DNA of 26,833 nt from JBQTIM01 sp052388135 (lineage in GTDB: Bacteria; Elusimicrobiota; Elusimicrobia; FEN-1173), in assembly GCA_052388135.1 (NCBI GenBank), contig JBQTIM010000121.1, positions 1 to 26,833 on the forward strand. Direction: 5' to 3'. The notes under the pieces are model-generated. The model was not told the origin of the DNA and did not search any database. It saw only the letters and a list, made by a program, of their open reading frames with translations. The position numbers and the translations under genes were made by a program. Shown one piece after another: positions 15,442 to 23,233 of this stretch (its first letter is position 1; the number at the start of each line of letters is the position of its first letter).

Positions 15442-18282
15442 TTACTTCACCACCGCCAACGTTTGATAGCTGGTGCCGCCGTCTTCGTCCGTGATCTTGG
15501 CGATGTAGGCTCCGGAGGGCACGAGGCCGTCGTTGCCGCGGCAATCCCACACGATGGGCCTGATCCCGTCGGACGCCGCCCGGAACACTTCCCGGCCGTT
15601 GACGTCCAGGATCGCGACCTCCCGGGCCTCCGGCCCGAACAGGGCGACGTCGTTGATCCCGTCCGCCAAGCCGGGAGATAGGAACTTCTCCGAGCTCATC
15701 CCCGCCCCGACTCCCTTGGCCATATAGCCACGGGTGAGGGCCTCATTGGAATAGGCCGAGTTGCCGCCGGAATTATAGGCCCGCACCCGGTAATAATAGA
15801 CGGCGCCCGGGACGGCGGCGGTGTCGCGGTAGGTCCTGATGTTAACCCCCGTCGTGGCGATCTGGGCGTAAGCCGTGGTTCCGTAGGCCTTGCGCTCGAT
15901 CTTGAAGCCGCTCTCGTTGGTGGAATTGTCCGTCCAGCCCAGGTCGATGCCGTCGACCTGGCTGGGATAGGCCGTGAGGCTGGCGGGCGCGGCCGGCGGC
16001 GGCGTGGTCGCCGGGGTGGCGAAGGTGAAGTTGCCGGAGACGGCCAGGTTGCCGGCCGCGTCCCTGGACTTCACCCGGTAGTTGTAGGTCTTGCCCGCCA
16101 AAAGGCCGGTCAGGTTCATGGAATGCGCCGTGACCATGGACGTGTTGATGGCGGTGGCCGAACCGTAGGCCGTGGTCGTCCCGTACTGCACCTGGGAATT
16201 GGAGGCCTCGTTGGTCGTCCACTTAATCGCGGCGCTGTTGGAGGTGAGGCTCCCGGCCGAGACCGCGCTGATGGCGGGCGGTGTGGTGTCCGCCGTGCCG
16301 CCCGTTGTGGTGAAGGTGAAGTTCCCCGAGGTGGCCAGGTTGCCGGCCGCGTCCCTGGACTTCACGCGGTAGTTGTAGGTCTTGCCCGCCTGCAGGCCCG
16401 AGAGGGCCATGGAATGGGCGGTGACCATGGACGTGTTGATGGCTGTGGCGGAACCGTAGGCCGTGGTGGTGCCGTACTGCACCTGGGAGTCGGACGCTTC
16501 GTTGGTCGTCCAGGTGATCGTCGCGCTGTTGGACGTGATGCTGCCTGCCGCCACGGAACTGATGGTCGGCGCCGTGGTGTCCGCGGTTGCGCCGGAGGTG
16601 GTGAAGGTGAAGTTGCCGGAGACGGCCAGGTTGCCGGCGGCGTCTTTGGATTTCACGCGGTAGTTGTAGGTCTTGCCCGCCTGCAGCCCGGACAGGGCAG
16701 CGGAGTGGGACGTGACCATGGCTGTATTGAGTGACGTAACCGATCCGTAGGACGTGGTGAGGCCGTATTCGACTTGGGAGTCGGAAGCCTCGTTGGTGGA
16801 CCAGGTGATGGTGGCGCCGGAGGAGCTGATGCTTCCGGCGGCCACGGAACTGATCGTGGGCGGCGTAGTGTCCCCCGCGGGCGGCGCGCCGCGTTTTATG
16901 CGCACGGTGGCGCCGGAGGCGGAAATATCGAGCACTTGAACGTAAAAGTTGTCGATTTTGTTGTGGAAGGTTTTTCCCACGCCAAGAGCGGCGTCGGTGA
17001 AAGCTGCGGTTTCCGGCCTGGTATCGATGAGCTTCGGCCTGTTGTTGTTGCTGCTGTCTACGGGACCCCCGAAGCGGAGGCTGACGCCGTCTTTCAAGGG
17101 GCTGGTGGAGTCGAAGCCGTAGGCCTGACGGTGTTCGACATAGATATACTGGCCGCCGGACGGGATGCGTATGACCTGCAGGCCGTTGGATGCCTTTTCA
17201 AGAGGGGCCAGGATATAATCTCCGTCCGAAGACCATGTGAGGATGTTGCTCGTCGGAATATAGCCCAAGGCCCACTTGTGGTAGGCGTTCATGTGATAGT
17301 ATCCGCCTCCCATCATGGCCCTGTCTCCGTATTCCAAGTTATAACCCTGGATGTACTTGCTGGTTCCGCCGTATGAGCAATTGCCGGGGTTGCTGTACGC
17401 GACCTTGGACCCGTTCTCGGTGCATTCGTAGGCCGAGGCGTGCCAGGCTCCGAAGTTGTGGCCCACTTCGTGGGTGAGCAAGGCGGACAGGGACTTTTCG
17501 GTGGAGGTCGTCGGGGGATTGAGGTAAACCCAGTTCGATCCTATCCCGGCCATTCCGCTGAAACTGCACCCCGTACGGGGCCACATATAAACAACGCTGC
17601 CGTAGCCGGTCCGGTTTACCCCGGCGGCGTCGGCCGCGGAATTGGCGGCGGAGACCCAACTGAGGATATTGCAGCCCGTGTTGTCCGAGTTGATTTTGTA
17701 CCACCCGTAGATGTCGCCCTCCGCGTTCAACTTGCCGGCGAGACCCACCTTCCCGAACGATTGCTCCTTGTAAAAGTTATCCGAGGAATCCGCGTTGGTG
17801 AAGAAGGCCCTGCGGACCATGTCGATGGAGAAGGGCTCGGACCGGTCGTTGGTGAAATTCAACATGAGGACCAAGACCTTCCTGGTGGTGAGAGCCGTGG
17901 TCTCCGCGGCGCTGCCGCTCTCCTGGCTGGAGGCAGGTTCGGTCACCATGAAGCCCCCCGAATCGTGCGGCGGGACGGTGATCACGCCGTTCCGGATTCT
18001 GCCGCGCACTTTTATCTTGCTGCCGGCGGCGGCGTTGGGTATCCGGTCGCCGAGGTCCAGGGTGAAAAGTCTGCCGTCCCGGGCCTTCATCATGTATACG
18101 GTCCGGCTGATATGGTTCTCAAAATCCTCGGCGATGGCGATTTCCAATGTCCCCTCTTCCTGCACCTCGCCGGGATTTCCGGCTTGAACGGGAGCGAAGA
18201 AGGCGGCGCCCAGGATGAAGGCGGCCAAGCATGGAACGCGGCGGATGGTTCTCATGAGTTTGGAAAAGAAGTCGGGGTTCAT
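15442..18282 (-). CDS. Exported M11-like zinc metalloprotease with fibronectin III repeats and FlgD-like C-terminus
   Basis: The product has 946 residues. An N-terminal signal peptide runs to about residue 34 (ILGAAFFAPVQAG). The peptidase domain at about 130-460 carries HEVGHNFGAWH with zinc ligands H271, H275 and H281 and catalytic E272. It is most like gametolysin (M11) or related reprolysin-type metallopeptidases. Three near-identical fibronectin-III-like domains of 97 residues follow (471-567, 568-664, 665 to about 760), then a more diverged fourth (about 763-850). The last 90 residues (LSPGLADGINDVALFGPEA ... GAYIAKITDEDG) resemble a FlgD-type Ig fold or sorting domain. AAGGAG precedes the ATG. 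The gene starts 10 bases after the PorV-like gene, so the two form an operon. The protein is probably secreted or surface-displayed. Substrates are unknown. Confidence 0.9.
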   Translation of the reverse strand: MNPDFFSKLMRTIRRVPCLAAFILGAAFFAPVQAGNPGEVQEEGTLEIAIAEDFENHISRTVYMMKARDGRLFTLDLGDRIPNAAAGSKIKVRGRIRNGVITVPPHDSGGFMVTEPASSQESGSAAETTALTTRKVLVLMLNFTNDRSEPFSIDMVRRAFFTNADSSDNFYKEQSFGKVGLAGKLNAEGDIYGWYKINSDNTGCNILSWVSAANSAADAAGVNRTGYGSVVYMWPRTGCSFSGMAGIGSNWVYLNPPTTSTEKSLSALLTHEVGHNFGAWHASAYECTENGSKVAYSNPGNCSYGGTSKYIQGYNLEYGDRAMMGGGYYHMNAYHKWALGYIPTSNILTWSSDGDYILAPLEKASNGLQVIRIPSGGQYIYVEHRQAYGFDSTSPLKDGVSLRFGGPVDSSNNNRPKLIDTRPETAAFTDAALGVGKTFHNKIDNFYVQVLDISASGATVRIKRGAPPAGDTTPPTISSVAAGSISSSGATITWSTNEASDSQVEYGLTTSYGSVTSLNTAMVTSHSAALSGLQAGKTYNYRVKSKDAAGNLAVSGNFTFTTSGATADTTAPTISSVAAGSITSNSATITWTTNEASDSQVQYGTTTAYGSATAINTSMVTAHSMALSGLQAGKTYNYRVKSRDAAGNLATSGNFTFTTTGGTADTTPPAISAVSAGSLTSNSAAIKWTTNEASNSQVQYGTTTAYGSATAINTSMVTAHSMNLTGLLAGKTYNYRVKSRDAAGNLAVSGNFTFATPATTPPPAAPASLTAYPSQVDGIDLGWTDNSTNESGFKIERKAYGTTAYAQIATTGVNIRTYRDTAAVPGAVYYYRVRAYNSGGNSAYSNEALTRGYMAKGVGAGMSSEKFLSPGLADGINDVALFGPEAREVAILDVNGREVFRAASDGIRPIVWDCRGNDGLVPSGAYIAKITDEDGGTSYQTLAVVK
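16000..16872 (-). repeat. Three tandem 291-bp repeats encoding fibronectin III domains
   Basis: The units begin at the codons for DTTPPTIS (16872), DTTAPTIS (16581) and DTTPPAIS (16290), exactly 291 bp (97 codons) apart. The second and third units are nearly identical over long stretches (QVQYGTTTAYGSATAINTSM in both), which points to recent duplication or gene conversion. Confidence 0.9.
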
Positions 18283-18292
18283 GATGTTCTCC

Positions 18293-19213
18293 TTATTTCT
18301 TCCGGCCGAGCCGGTAGGCGAGGCCGAGGCGGTGGGAGCCGCCGTTGTCCTCTTTGAGGTTCTTGTTGAAAAGGAAGGCGTAGTCGAAACCCACGGCGCC
18401 CAACTTCAGGCCGAAGCCGCCGGTGAATTCCTCGCGGTTCGCTCCGGCCCGCAGGGCCAAGCCTTCCTTCAACAGCGTTTTCTCCACCCCGAAAAACGGC
18501 GCCGGGCCCGAGGGGGGCGCGCCCGGCGCGGTCCGGCGGAACTGCAGGTCGCCGGAAATTTTTATTCCCAGGGAAGCCAGGTCCACTTGCGCGCCCGCCT
18601 GGACTTGACGCTCCACTTTGTCCTCGCCCGCCAAACCCACGTTCGGCTCGTTGAGGTTGCGTCCCGCGGCGCCGAAGCGCAAATGTTTCCCGGCCGAGGC
18701 CGTGATCCCCGCGTCGAAGGCGAAGGCGCTCTTGGAGGTTCCGTTCCTGAACACCGGGTCCGCCTGCGCCAGGGCGTCGGAGCCGGCCTCGTAGCCGTGG
18801 GAGAGGCGCTTGCCCGTGACGCCCGCCTGGACGCTTTTTCCGAGGGACCGGCCGTAGGACACGGCTGTGGTCTCTTCGGCCAGCAAGCCCTCCACCTGGA
18901 AGCGGGCATAGCCGAACCCTAAGACGCCGCCCTTCAGCGGGACGGCGGCGGCGGCGTGGCCGAGCTGGAGGCCGACGTTCTTGAGTCCGTGATAGGGTTT
19001 TCCGTACATGAGGGAGACTTCCGGAGCGGGCACCGACGCCAGGCCTGCGGGGTGGCCGAACAGGGCGCCGGCTTCTCCGTCCGCCGAGAGGAACGTCCGC
19101 CCCAGGGCCGCGGACCGCGCTCCGTCCAAATGGACGTCGAAGGCGGCATGAAGGGGAAGGAAAGAAAAAACAGCCAGAAGAGCGCTTGTGGGAAGGACAG
19201 ACGGCCTGAGCAT
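18293..19213 (-). CDS. PorV/UPF0164-like outer-membrane beta-barrel protein
   Basis: The product has 306 residues if it starts at ATG 19213, which has GAGGTG at the right distance. A GTG at 19222 would add three residues but overlaps that ribosome-binding site. A signal peptide (LLAVFSFLPLHAAF) is followed by ARSAALGRTFLSADGEAGALFGHPAGLA, the opening typical of PorV/PorQ-type barrels. Alternating amphipathic strands with glycine-aromatic turns follow (FGYARFQVEG, SYGRSLGKSV). The C-terminus, GLAYRLGRKK, looks like a final strand. In Bacteroidetes, PorV acts in type IX secretion. Here it is co-transcribed with a FlgD-tailed protease, which suggests a related export or anchoring role. I see no other T9SS gene in the window, so this remains a guess. 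Confidence 0.75.
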   Translation of the reverse strand: MLRPSVLPTSALLAVFSFLPLHAAFDVHLDGARSAALGRTFLSADGEAGALFGHPAGLASVPAPEVSLMYGKPYHGLKNVGLQLGHAAAAVPLKGGVLGFGYARFQVEGLLAEETTAVSYGRSLGKSVQAGVTGKRLSHGYEAGSDALAQADPVFRNGTSKSAFAFDAGITASAGKHLRFGAAGRNLNEPNVGLAGEDKVERQVQAGAQVDLASLGIKISGDLQFRRTAPGAPPSGPAPFFGVEKTLLKEGLALRAGANREEFTGGFGLKLGAVGFDYAFLFNKNLKEDNGGSHRLGLAYRLGRKK

Positions 19214-19520
19214 GTGGGTCACCTCATCTTGGTGAATTCTCCCCCCCGGGCATTCGGTCCTTACGGACTCACCCAGGCCTTATGCGACAAAATTTCCAAA
19301 TGGGCTAAGAAAAAATTATTTTTATTCGCCGTGCGACGGAGAAAATTGCTTTTGTTCGGGTCGTGTTAATTAAATTTAAATAGGGGGCGAACCGTTTGTT
19401 TTCTCAGGCGCGGTTCTTTTGATAGAATACTGTTAATCCCTTCTCCGCATACGTCCCTCCGGAAAAGGGAACCGCGCACCGGCCGAAGCTTCCCTCCCAT
19501 TCCTCGCTCAAGGATATCGC
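19214..19520. other. Divergent intergenic region between the barrel gene and the HAD-ATPase gene
   Basis: This 307-bp region is A/T-rich in the middle (19290-19382). It holds a leader hairpin for the minus gene at 19245-19277. A TAGAAT box at 19423-19428 may be the -10 of the plus-strand gene at 19521, but no -35 is found at normal spacing. I see no gene. Confidence 0.5.
19245..19277 (-). promoter_or_regulatory. Nested hairpin in the leader of the barrel gene
   Basis: On the minus strand CCTGGG pairs with CCCGGG, enclosing GTCC-GTAA-GGAC with a GNRA loop. A flanking GCAT/ATGC pair overlaps the same stem. It ends about 32 bases before the ATG. It may influence translation or message stability. 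It does not match a riboswitch I can name. Confidence 0.45.
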
Positions 19521-21233
19521 GTGCGCTACCATGTCTTAGCGTGTGATTACGACGGCACTTTGGCTTCCGACGGGCGCGTGGACCCGGCCACCCTGGCGGC
19601 CCTGGAGCGCCTGAAGGGCACCGGGCGGCGTCTCTTGCTGGTGACGGGCCGCGTTCTGGAGGACCTGCTGGACGTTTTTCCGCAGGCGCCGGCCCTTTTC
19701 GACCGATTGGTGGTGGAGAACGGCGCGGTGGTGTACAACCCGGCGACGCGGGAACAGGTCCTTTTGGGCGAGCGGCCGCCGGAGGAGTTCCTGCGCGCCC
19801 TGCGCGCGCGCGGCGTTTCCCCGCTGGAGGCCGGCCGCGTGATCGCCGCCACTTGGGAGCCGCATCAGAACGCGGTCATGGACGTCATTAAAGAGGCGGG
19901 CCTCGAGCTCCAGGTGATCTTCAACAAAGGCGCGGTCATGATCCTCCCGTCGGGCGTGAACAAGGCGACGGGCTTGGGCCGGGCTTTGCGGGAGCTGGAA
20001 TTGTCGGCCCACAACACCGTGGGCGTGGGCGACGCGGAGAACGACCACGCCTTTTTACGCGTGTGCGAATGCGCCGTGGCCGTGGCCAACGCCCTGCCCA
20101 TGCTGAAAGAGCGGGCCGATTGGGTGACGCGGGGCGCCCGCGGCGACGGCGTTCAAGAGCTGGTCGAGCGCCTCTTGGCCGAGGACTTGGCGGGGCTGGC
20201 GCCCCTGTCGCGCCACCGGGTGCTTCTGGGCGCGCGGGACGACGGCGTCGAGGTGCGCATTCCTCCATACGGGCCCAACCTGCTGGTGGCCGGCGCCTCG
20301 GGCAGCGGCAAGTCCACCTTCGCCAAGGGTTTTTTGGAGCGCCTGGCGGAGCGGCGTTATCAATATTGCATCATCGACCCCGAGGGCGATTACGAGAAAC
20401 AGGAAGGCGCCGTGGTGCTGGGCGATAAGAACCGCGTGCCGGGCATCGAAGAAGTTCTGGAGCTTCTGCAAAGGGCGGACCAGAACGCGGTGGTGAACCT
20501 TCTGGGCATCCCCCTGGAGAACCGGCCGCGCTATTTCGAAAATTTGCTTCCGCGCCTGCAGTCGTTCCGGGCGCGCAAGGGCCGGCCGCATTGGATCGTC
20601 CTGGACGAGACGCACCACCTCCTGCCCGCCTCTCGGGACCTGGCGGCCCTCACCCTGCCGAAGGAATTCCGCGAGGTCCTCATGATCACGGTCCATCCCG
20701 ACCGCGTGTCGCGCGCGGTCCTTTCGGCGGTGGACATTTTCGTGGCCGTGGGCGGCGACCCGGGCGAGGCCTTCCGTTCCTTCGCGGAGGCTCTCAAGCG
20801 CGAGCCGCCGCCGCTGTCCTCCGCGGCCCTGGAGCCCGGAGAAGCGGTCGGCTGGCGCCCGGATTCCGCGGAGCCCCCTTTCCGGTTCCGCGCCGCGCCG
20901 CCGCGCCGCGAGCACCGGCGCCACCAGCGCAAGTATGCCGTCGGCGAGCTGGGTCCGGACCTGAGCTTTTATTTCCGCGGCCCGCGCGGCAAGCTCAACC
21001 TGCGGGCGCAGAACATGACGATCTTCGTCCAGCTCATGGACGGAATCGACGACGATACGTGGCTCTTCCACCTGCGCCGCGGCGATTACTCCAACTGGTT
21101 CCGGCGCGTCATCAAGGACGAGGACCTGGCGGAGGAAACGGCCGCCGTGGAGAAACGGGCGCGCGCCGGCGCCCGCGAAACCCGCGCCCTCATCCGCGCG
21201 GCCGTGGAAAGGCGCTACACGGCTCCGGCCTGA
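19521..21233 (+). CDS. HAD-superfamily phosphatase fused to a HerA/VirB4-like ATPase
   Basis: The product has 570 residues. It starts at GTG with AAGGA six bases upstream. Residues 1-225 form a Cof-type (HAD-IIB) phosphatase: DYDGTL (9-14) with D9 and D11, VTGR (41-44), a candidate loop-3 lysine near K148, and GVGDAENDHAFL (168-179). Residues about 235-430 form a P-loop ATPase: Walker A GASGSGKST (258-266), a DPEGDY motif, and Walker B with HWIVLDETHHLL. The last 110 residues (MDGIDDDTWLFHLRRGDYS..., then IKDEDLAEE) form a separate conserved-looking C-terminal domain. The phosphatase substrate is unknown. The ATPase part lacks the rest of HerA or VirB4 and may be regulatory. The SDR gene follows after 35 bases, so the two probably share a message. 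Confidence 0.85.
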   Translation: MRYHVLACDYDGTLASDGRVDPATLAALERLKGTGRRLLLVTGRVLEDLLDVFPQAPALFDRLVVENGAVVYNPATREQVLLGERPPEEFLRALRARGVSPLEAGRVIAATWEPHQNAVMDVIKEAGLELQVIFNKGAVMILPSGVNKATGLGRALRELELSAHNTVGVGDAENDHAFLRVCECAVAVANALPMLKERADWVTRGARGDGVQELVERLLAEDLAGLAPLSRHRVLLGARDDGVEVRIPPYGPNLLVAGASGSGKSTFAKGFLERLAERRYQYCIIDPEGDYEKQEGAVVLGDKNRVPGIEEVLELLQRADQNAVVNLLGIPLENRPRYFENLLPRLQSFRARKGRPHWIVLDETHHLLPASRDLAALTLPKEFREVLMITVHPDRVSRAVLSAVDIFVAVGGDPGEAFRSFAEALKREPPPLSSAALEPGEAVGWRPDSAEPPFRFRAAPPRREHRRHQRKYAVGELGPDLSFYFRGPRGKLNLRAQNMTIFVQLMDGIDDDTWLFHLRRGDYSNWFRRVIKDEDLAEETAAVEKRARAGARETRALIRAAVERRYTAPA

Positions 21234-21268
21234 AGGCCGCGCCCGTCTTCTTGCAAAGAGGAGGTTTT

Positions 21269-22288
21269 ATGAAAAGTCCCCAGGTGGTGATGATCACCGG
21301 CGCCTCGGCCGGCGTCGGCCGGGCGACGGCCCGGGCCTTCGCCCGCCGCGGCGCGCGGATCGGCCTGCTGGCCCGCGGGCGCGACGGCTTGGAGGCGGCC
21401 CGGCGCGAGGTGGAGGAGCTGGGCGGGCGCGCCTTGGTCTGCCAGGCCGACGTGGCCGACGCGGACCAGGTGGAAGCGGCCGCCGCCGCCCTAGAGGAAA
21501 CCTTCGGGCCGATGGATGTTTGGGTCAACAACGCCATGGCGTCGGTGTTTTCGCCCGTCTTGGAAACGCGGCCGGAGGAGTACCGCCGCGTCACGGAGGT
21601 CACCTACCTCGGCTACGTGCACGGCACTCTGGCGGCGCTCCGCCGCATGGTCCCCCGCGACCGCGGCGCCATCGTGCAGGTGGGATCGGCCTTGTCCTAC
21701 CGCAGCATCCCCCTGCAATCCGCCTACTGCGCCGCCAAGCACGCCGTCAACGGCTTCACGGACTCCCTGCGCTGCGAGCTTCTCCACGACGGAAGCCGCG
21801 TGCGGCTGACGGCCGTGCACCTGCCCGCGGTGAACACGCCGCAATTCGGCTGGGTGAAAAGCCGCCTGCCCAACGAACCCCAGCCCGTGCCGCACATTTA
21901 CCAGCCCGAAGTGGCGGCGCAGGCGATCTTCTGGGCCGCGCACGGGCGGCGCCGCGAGCTTTACGTGGGCTGGCCCACCACGCGGGCCATCATCGGAAAC
22001 AAGCTGGCGCCCGGTTTCGCGGACCGCTATCTGGCCCGCATGGGTTACGACAGCCAGCAAACGGAGGAACCCGCCGACCCGGCCCGACCCCACAATCTCT
22101 GGGAGCCCGTCCCCGGCGACCACGGAGCCCACGGCGCCTTCGACGGCCGCGCGCTGGCCTGCAGCCCCTGGCTGTGGCTGACTCTGCGGCGCTCCTGGCT
22201 GGCGGCGGGCGTCGCAACAGGCGCGGTCCTGGCCGCGTGGCTGGGCCGCCGCAGCGCGCGCCCGGCGCTCCGGCGCGAGGCGGCCTGA
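21269..22288 (+). CDS. Short-chain dehydrogenase/reductase with C-terminal hydrophobic extension
   Basis: The product has 339 residues. ATG at 21269 has a strong AGAGGAGG. The cofactor motif TGASAGVG is at residues 10-17 and VNNAM (86-90) replaces the usual NNAG. The catalytic set is S140, Y153 and K157 (YCAAK). The enzyme uses NAD(P)(H) to oxidise an alcohol or reduce a carbonyl; the substrate cannot be deduced. After the core (about residue 250) there is an extension with a hydrophobic helix near 305-325 (LAAGVATGAVLAAWLG) and an arginine-rich end, so it may be membrane-attached. It sits 35 bases after the HAD-ATPase gene and is probably co-transcribed with it. Confidence 0.9.
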   Translation: MKSPQVVMITGASAGVGRATARAFARRGARIGLLARGRDGLEAARREVEELGGRALVCQADVADADQVEAAAAALEETFGPMDVWVNNAMASVFSPVLETRPEEYRRVTEVTYLGYVHGTLAALRRMVPRDRGAIVQVGSALSYRSIPLQSAYCAAKHAVNGFTDSLRCELLHDGSRVRLTAVHLPAVNTPQFGWVKSRLPNEPQPVPHIYQPEVAAQAIFWAAHGRRRELYVGWPTTRAIIGNKLAPGFADRYLARMGYDSQQTEEPADPARPHNLWEPVPGDHGAHGAFDGRALACSPWLWLTLRRSWLAAGVATGAVLAAWLGRRSARPALRREAA

Positions 22289-22384
22289 AACCCGCCGCCC
22301 GGGAACACAACGGCCGGAAGTTTGTTGTATTGCAGGCAAGGCGGGGGCGCTTGGGATATATAACAGAATATGTTAGATAACCTA

Positions 22385-22416
22385 TTGACAATCGGCATGT
22401 TTTTGGATATGCTGAT
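22385..22416 (+). promoter_or_regulatory. Promoter of the MerR-type regulator with an overlapping dyad
   Basis: TTGACA (22385-22390) and TATGCT (22408-22413) are separated by 17 bp. The dyad atcggcat / atgctgat (22391-22398 and 22409-22416, 7 of 8 matching) covers the spacer and the -10. The GTG start is at 22420, seven bases after the -10, so the transcript may be leaderless. A second dyad, taaca-gaata-tgtta, lies upstream at 22361-22375. Confidence 0.6.
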
Positions 22417-22419
22417 ATC

Positions 22420-22701
22420 GTGAAAAGCGAAGCCGACCGGAGGCCGAAGGCCAAACGCACCCGGCGGACCCCGCTGTTCAACATCGGCACGGCGGCGCGG
22501 CTGGCCGGCATCCCCATATGGACGCTGCGGTGGATCGAAAAACAAAAATTGGTTTCTCCGGGCCGCAGCCGCGGCCGGCAAAGGTTGTATTCGGAGGAGG
22601 ATATGGACACGCTGGAGCGCGTGCGCCGGCTCATGAAGGAAAAAGTGAACGCCGCGGGCATTCGCGTTATTCTGCGCATGAAGGTAAGGGGAGCGTTTTG
22701 A
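22420..22701 (+). CDS. MerR/HspR-like transcriptional regulator
   Basis: The product has 93 residues and starts at GTG 22420; no ATG or Shine-Dalgarno fits better. A basic N-terminal tail (about 18 residues, rich in Arg and Lys) precedes a MerR helix-turn-helix and wing: FNIGTAARLAGIPIWTLRWI, then a GRQRLYSEEDMDTLERV segment. The protein ends soon after the DNA-binding domain, with no effector-binding region. This is the layout of HspR, the repressor of heat-shock genes in actinobacteria and others. Two Hsp20 genes follow at once on the same strand, which supports a heat-shock role. A dyad overlapping its own promoter suggests autoregulation. Confidence 0.85.
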   Translation: MKSEADRRPKAKRTRRTPLFNIGTAARLAGIPIWTLRWIEKQKLVSPGRSRGRQRLYSEEDMDTLERVRRLMKEKVNAAGIRVILRMKVRGAF

Positions 22702-22702
22702 G

Positions 22703-22726
22703 CGTGCCTGAAGCGCGGTTTTTTTT
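22703..22726 (+). terminator. Weak intrinsic terminator after the regulator gene
   Basis: A 5-bp stem (cgtgc 22703-22707 / gcgcg 22713-22717, with one G-U) is followed by eight T. The stem is short, so read-through into the hsp20 genes is likely. Confidence 0.4.
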
Positions 22727-22735
22727 GCGCGTAAG

Positions 22736-22762
22736 ATAGCACTCGTGCAGAGCGAGTGCCAA
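22736..22762 (+). promoter_or_regulatory. CIRCE operator (HrcA binding site)
   Basis: ATAGCACTC - 9 bases - GAGTGCCAA matches the CIRCE consensus TTAGCACTC-N9-GAGTGCTAA at 8 of 9 positions in each half and has the exact spacer length. It lies 23 bases before the first hsp20 ATG. HrcA bound here would repress the gene at normal temperature. A TAAGAT box at 22732-22737 touches its left edge, as expected for an operator overlapping a promoter. Confidence 0.9.
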
Positions 22763-22785
22763 TATAAAGCAAGGAGGAACTGTCT

Positions 22786-23211
22786 ATGATCGCAACCGCA
22801 TGGGACGTGGGAAAGGTGTGGGATCCCTTCGAGGCCATCAGCCGTATCCGGGACGAGATGTTCTCTCCGCCCGAGAGCGAGCCTTATCCCCCGCTCAACG
22901 TTTGGGCGGACGAGGACGCGCTGGAGGTGACGGCGGAGCTGCCTGGGATCGACTCCAAAAGCCTGGACGTGGCGGTGGAAGGCCACACGCTGACTTTGCG
23001 CGCTTCGCGCCCCGTCGAGACGCCCAAGGAAAGCGCCCTCAGCCGCCGGGAGCGGCCGGCGGGGACGTTCGTCCGCACCCTGGAGCTGCCCGTTCGGGTG
23101 GACGCCGACAAGGCGCGCGCTTCCTATAAGGACGGCGTGCTGCGGGTGGTTTTCCCCCGGCGCGAGGCGGACAAGCCGCGGCGCATCGCCGTGGCGCTGG
23201 ATCGGCAATAA
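22786..23211 (+). CDS. hsp20: Small heat-shock protein (Hsp20/alpha-crystallin), first copy
   Basis: The product has 141 residues. The alpha-crystallin domain is at about 37-137: PPLNVWADEDALEVTAELPG at the start, the LTLRASRP strand, then the hallmark YKDGVLRVVFPRRE near 115-130. A short N-terminal arm (WDVGKVWDPFEAISRIRDEM) resembles those of sHsps that form oligomers. The protein binds unfolding proteins without ATP. GGAGGA stands six or seven bases before the ATG. The CIRCE site directly upstream predicts HrcA control, and the HspR-like gene lies just before it. The second hsp20 follows 22 bases later. Confidence 0.95.
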   Translation: MIATAWDVGKVWDPFEAISRIRDEMFSPPESEPYPPLNVWADEDALEVTAELPGIDSKSLDVAVEGHTLTLRASRPVETPKESALSRRERPAGTFVRTLELPVRVDADKARASYKDGVLRVVFPRREADKPRRIAVALDRQ

Positions 23212-23233
23212 CTTTCGGAAGGAGGAAAACGTT

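Noticed and set aside
16000..16872. CRISPR array
   Set aside because: The regular 291-bp repeat is in-frame coding sequence for fibronectin domains with no spacers.
19240..19290. Cyclic-di-GMP riboswitch upstream of the barrel gene
   Set aside because: The hairpin has a GNRA loop, but the conserved GEMM core and receptor sequences are not present.
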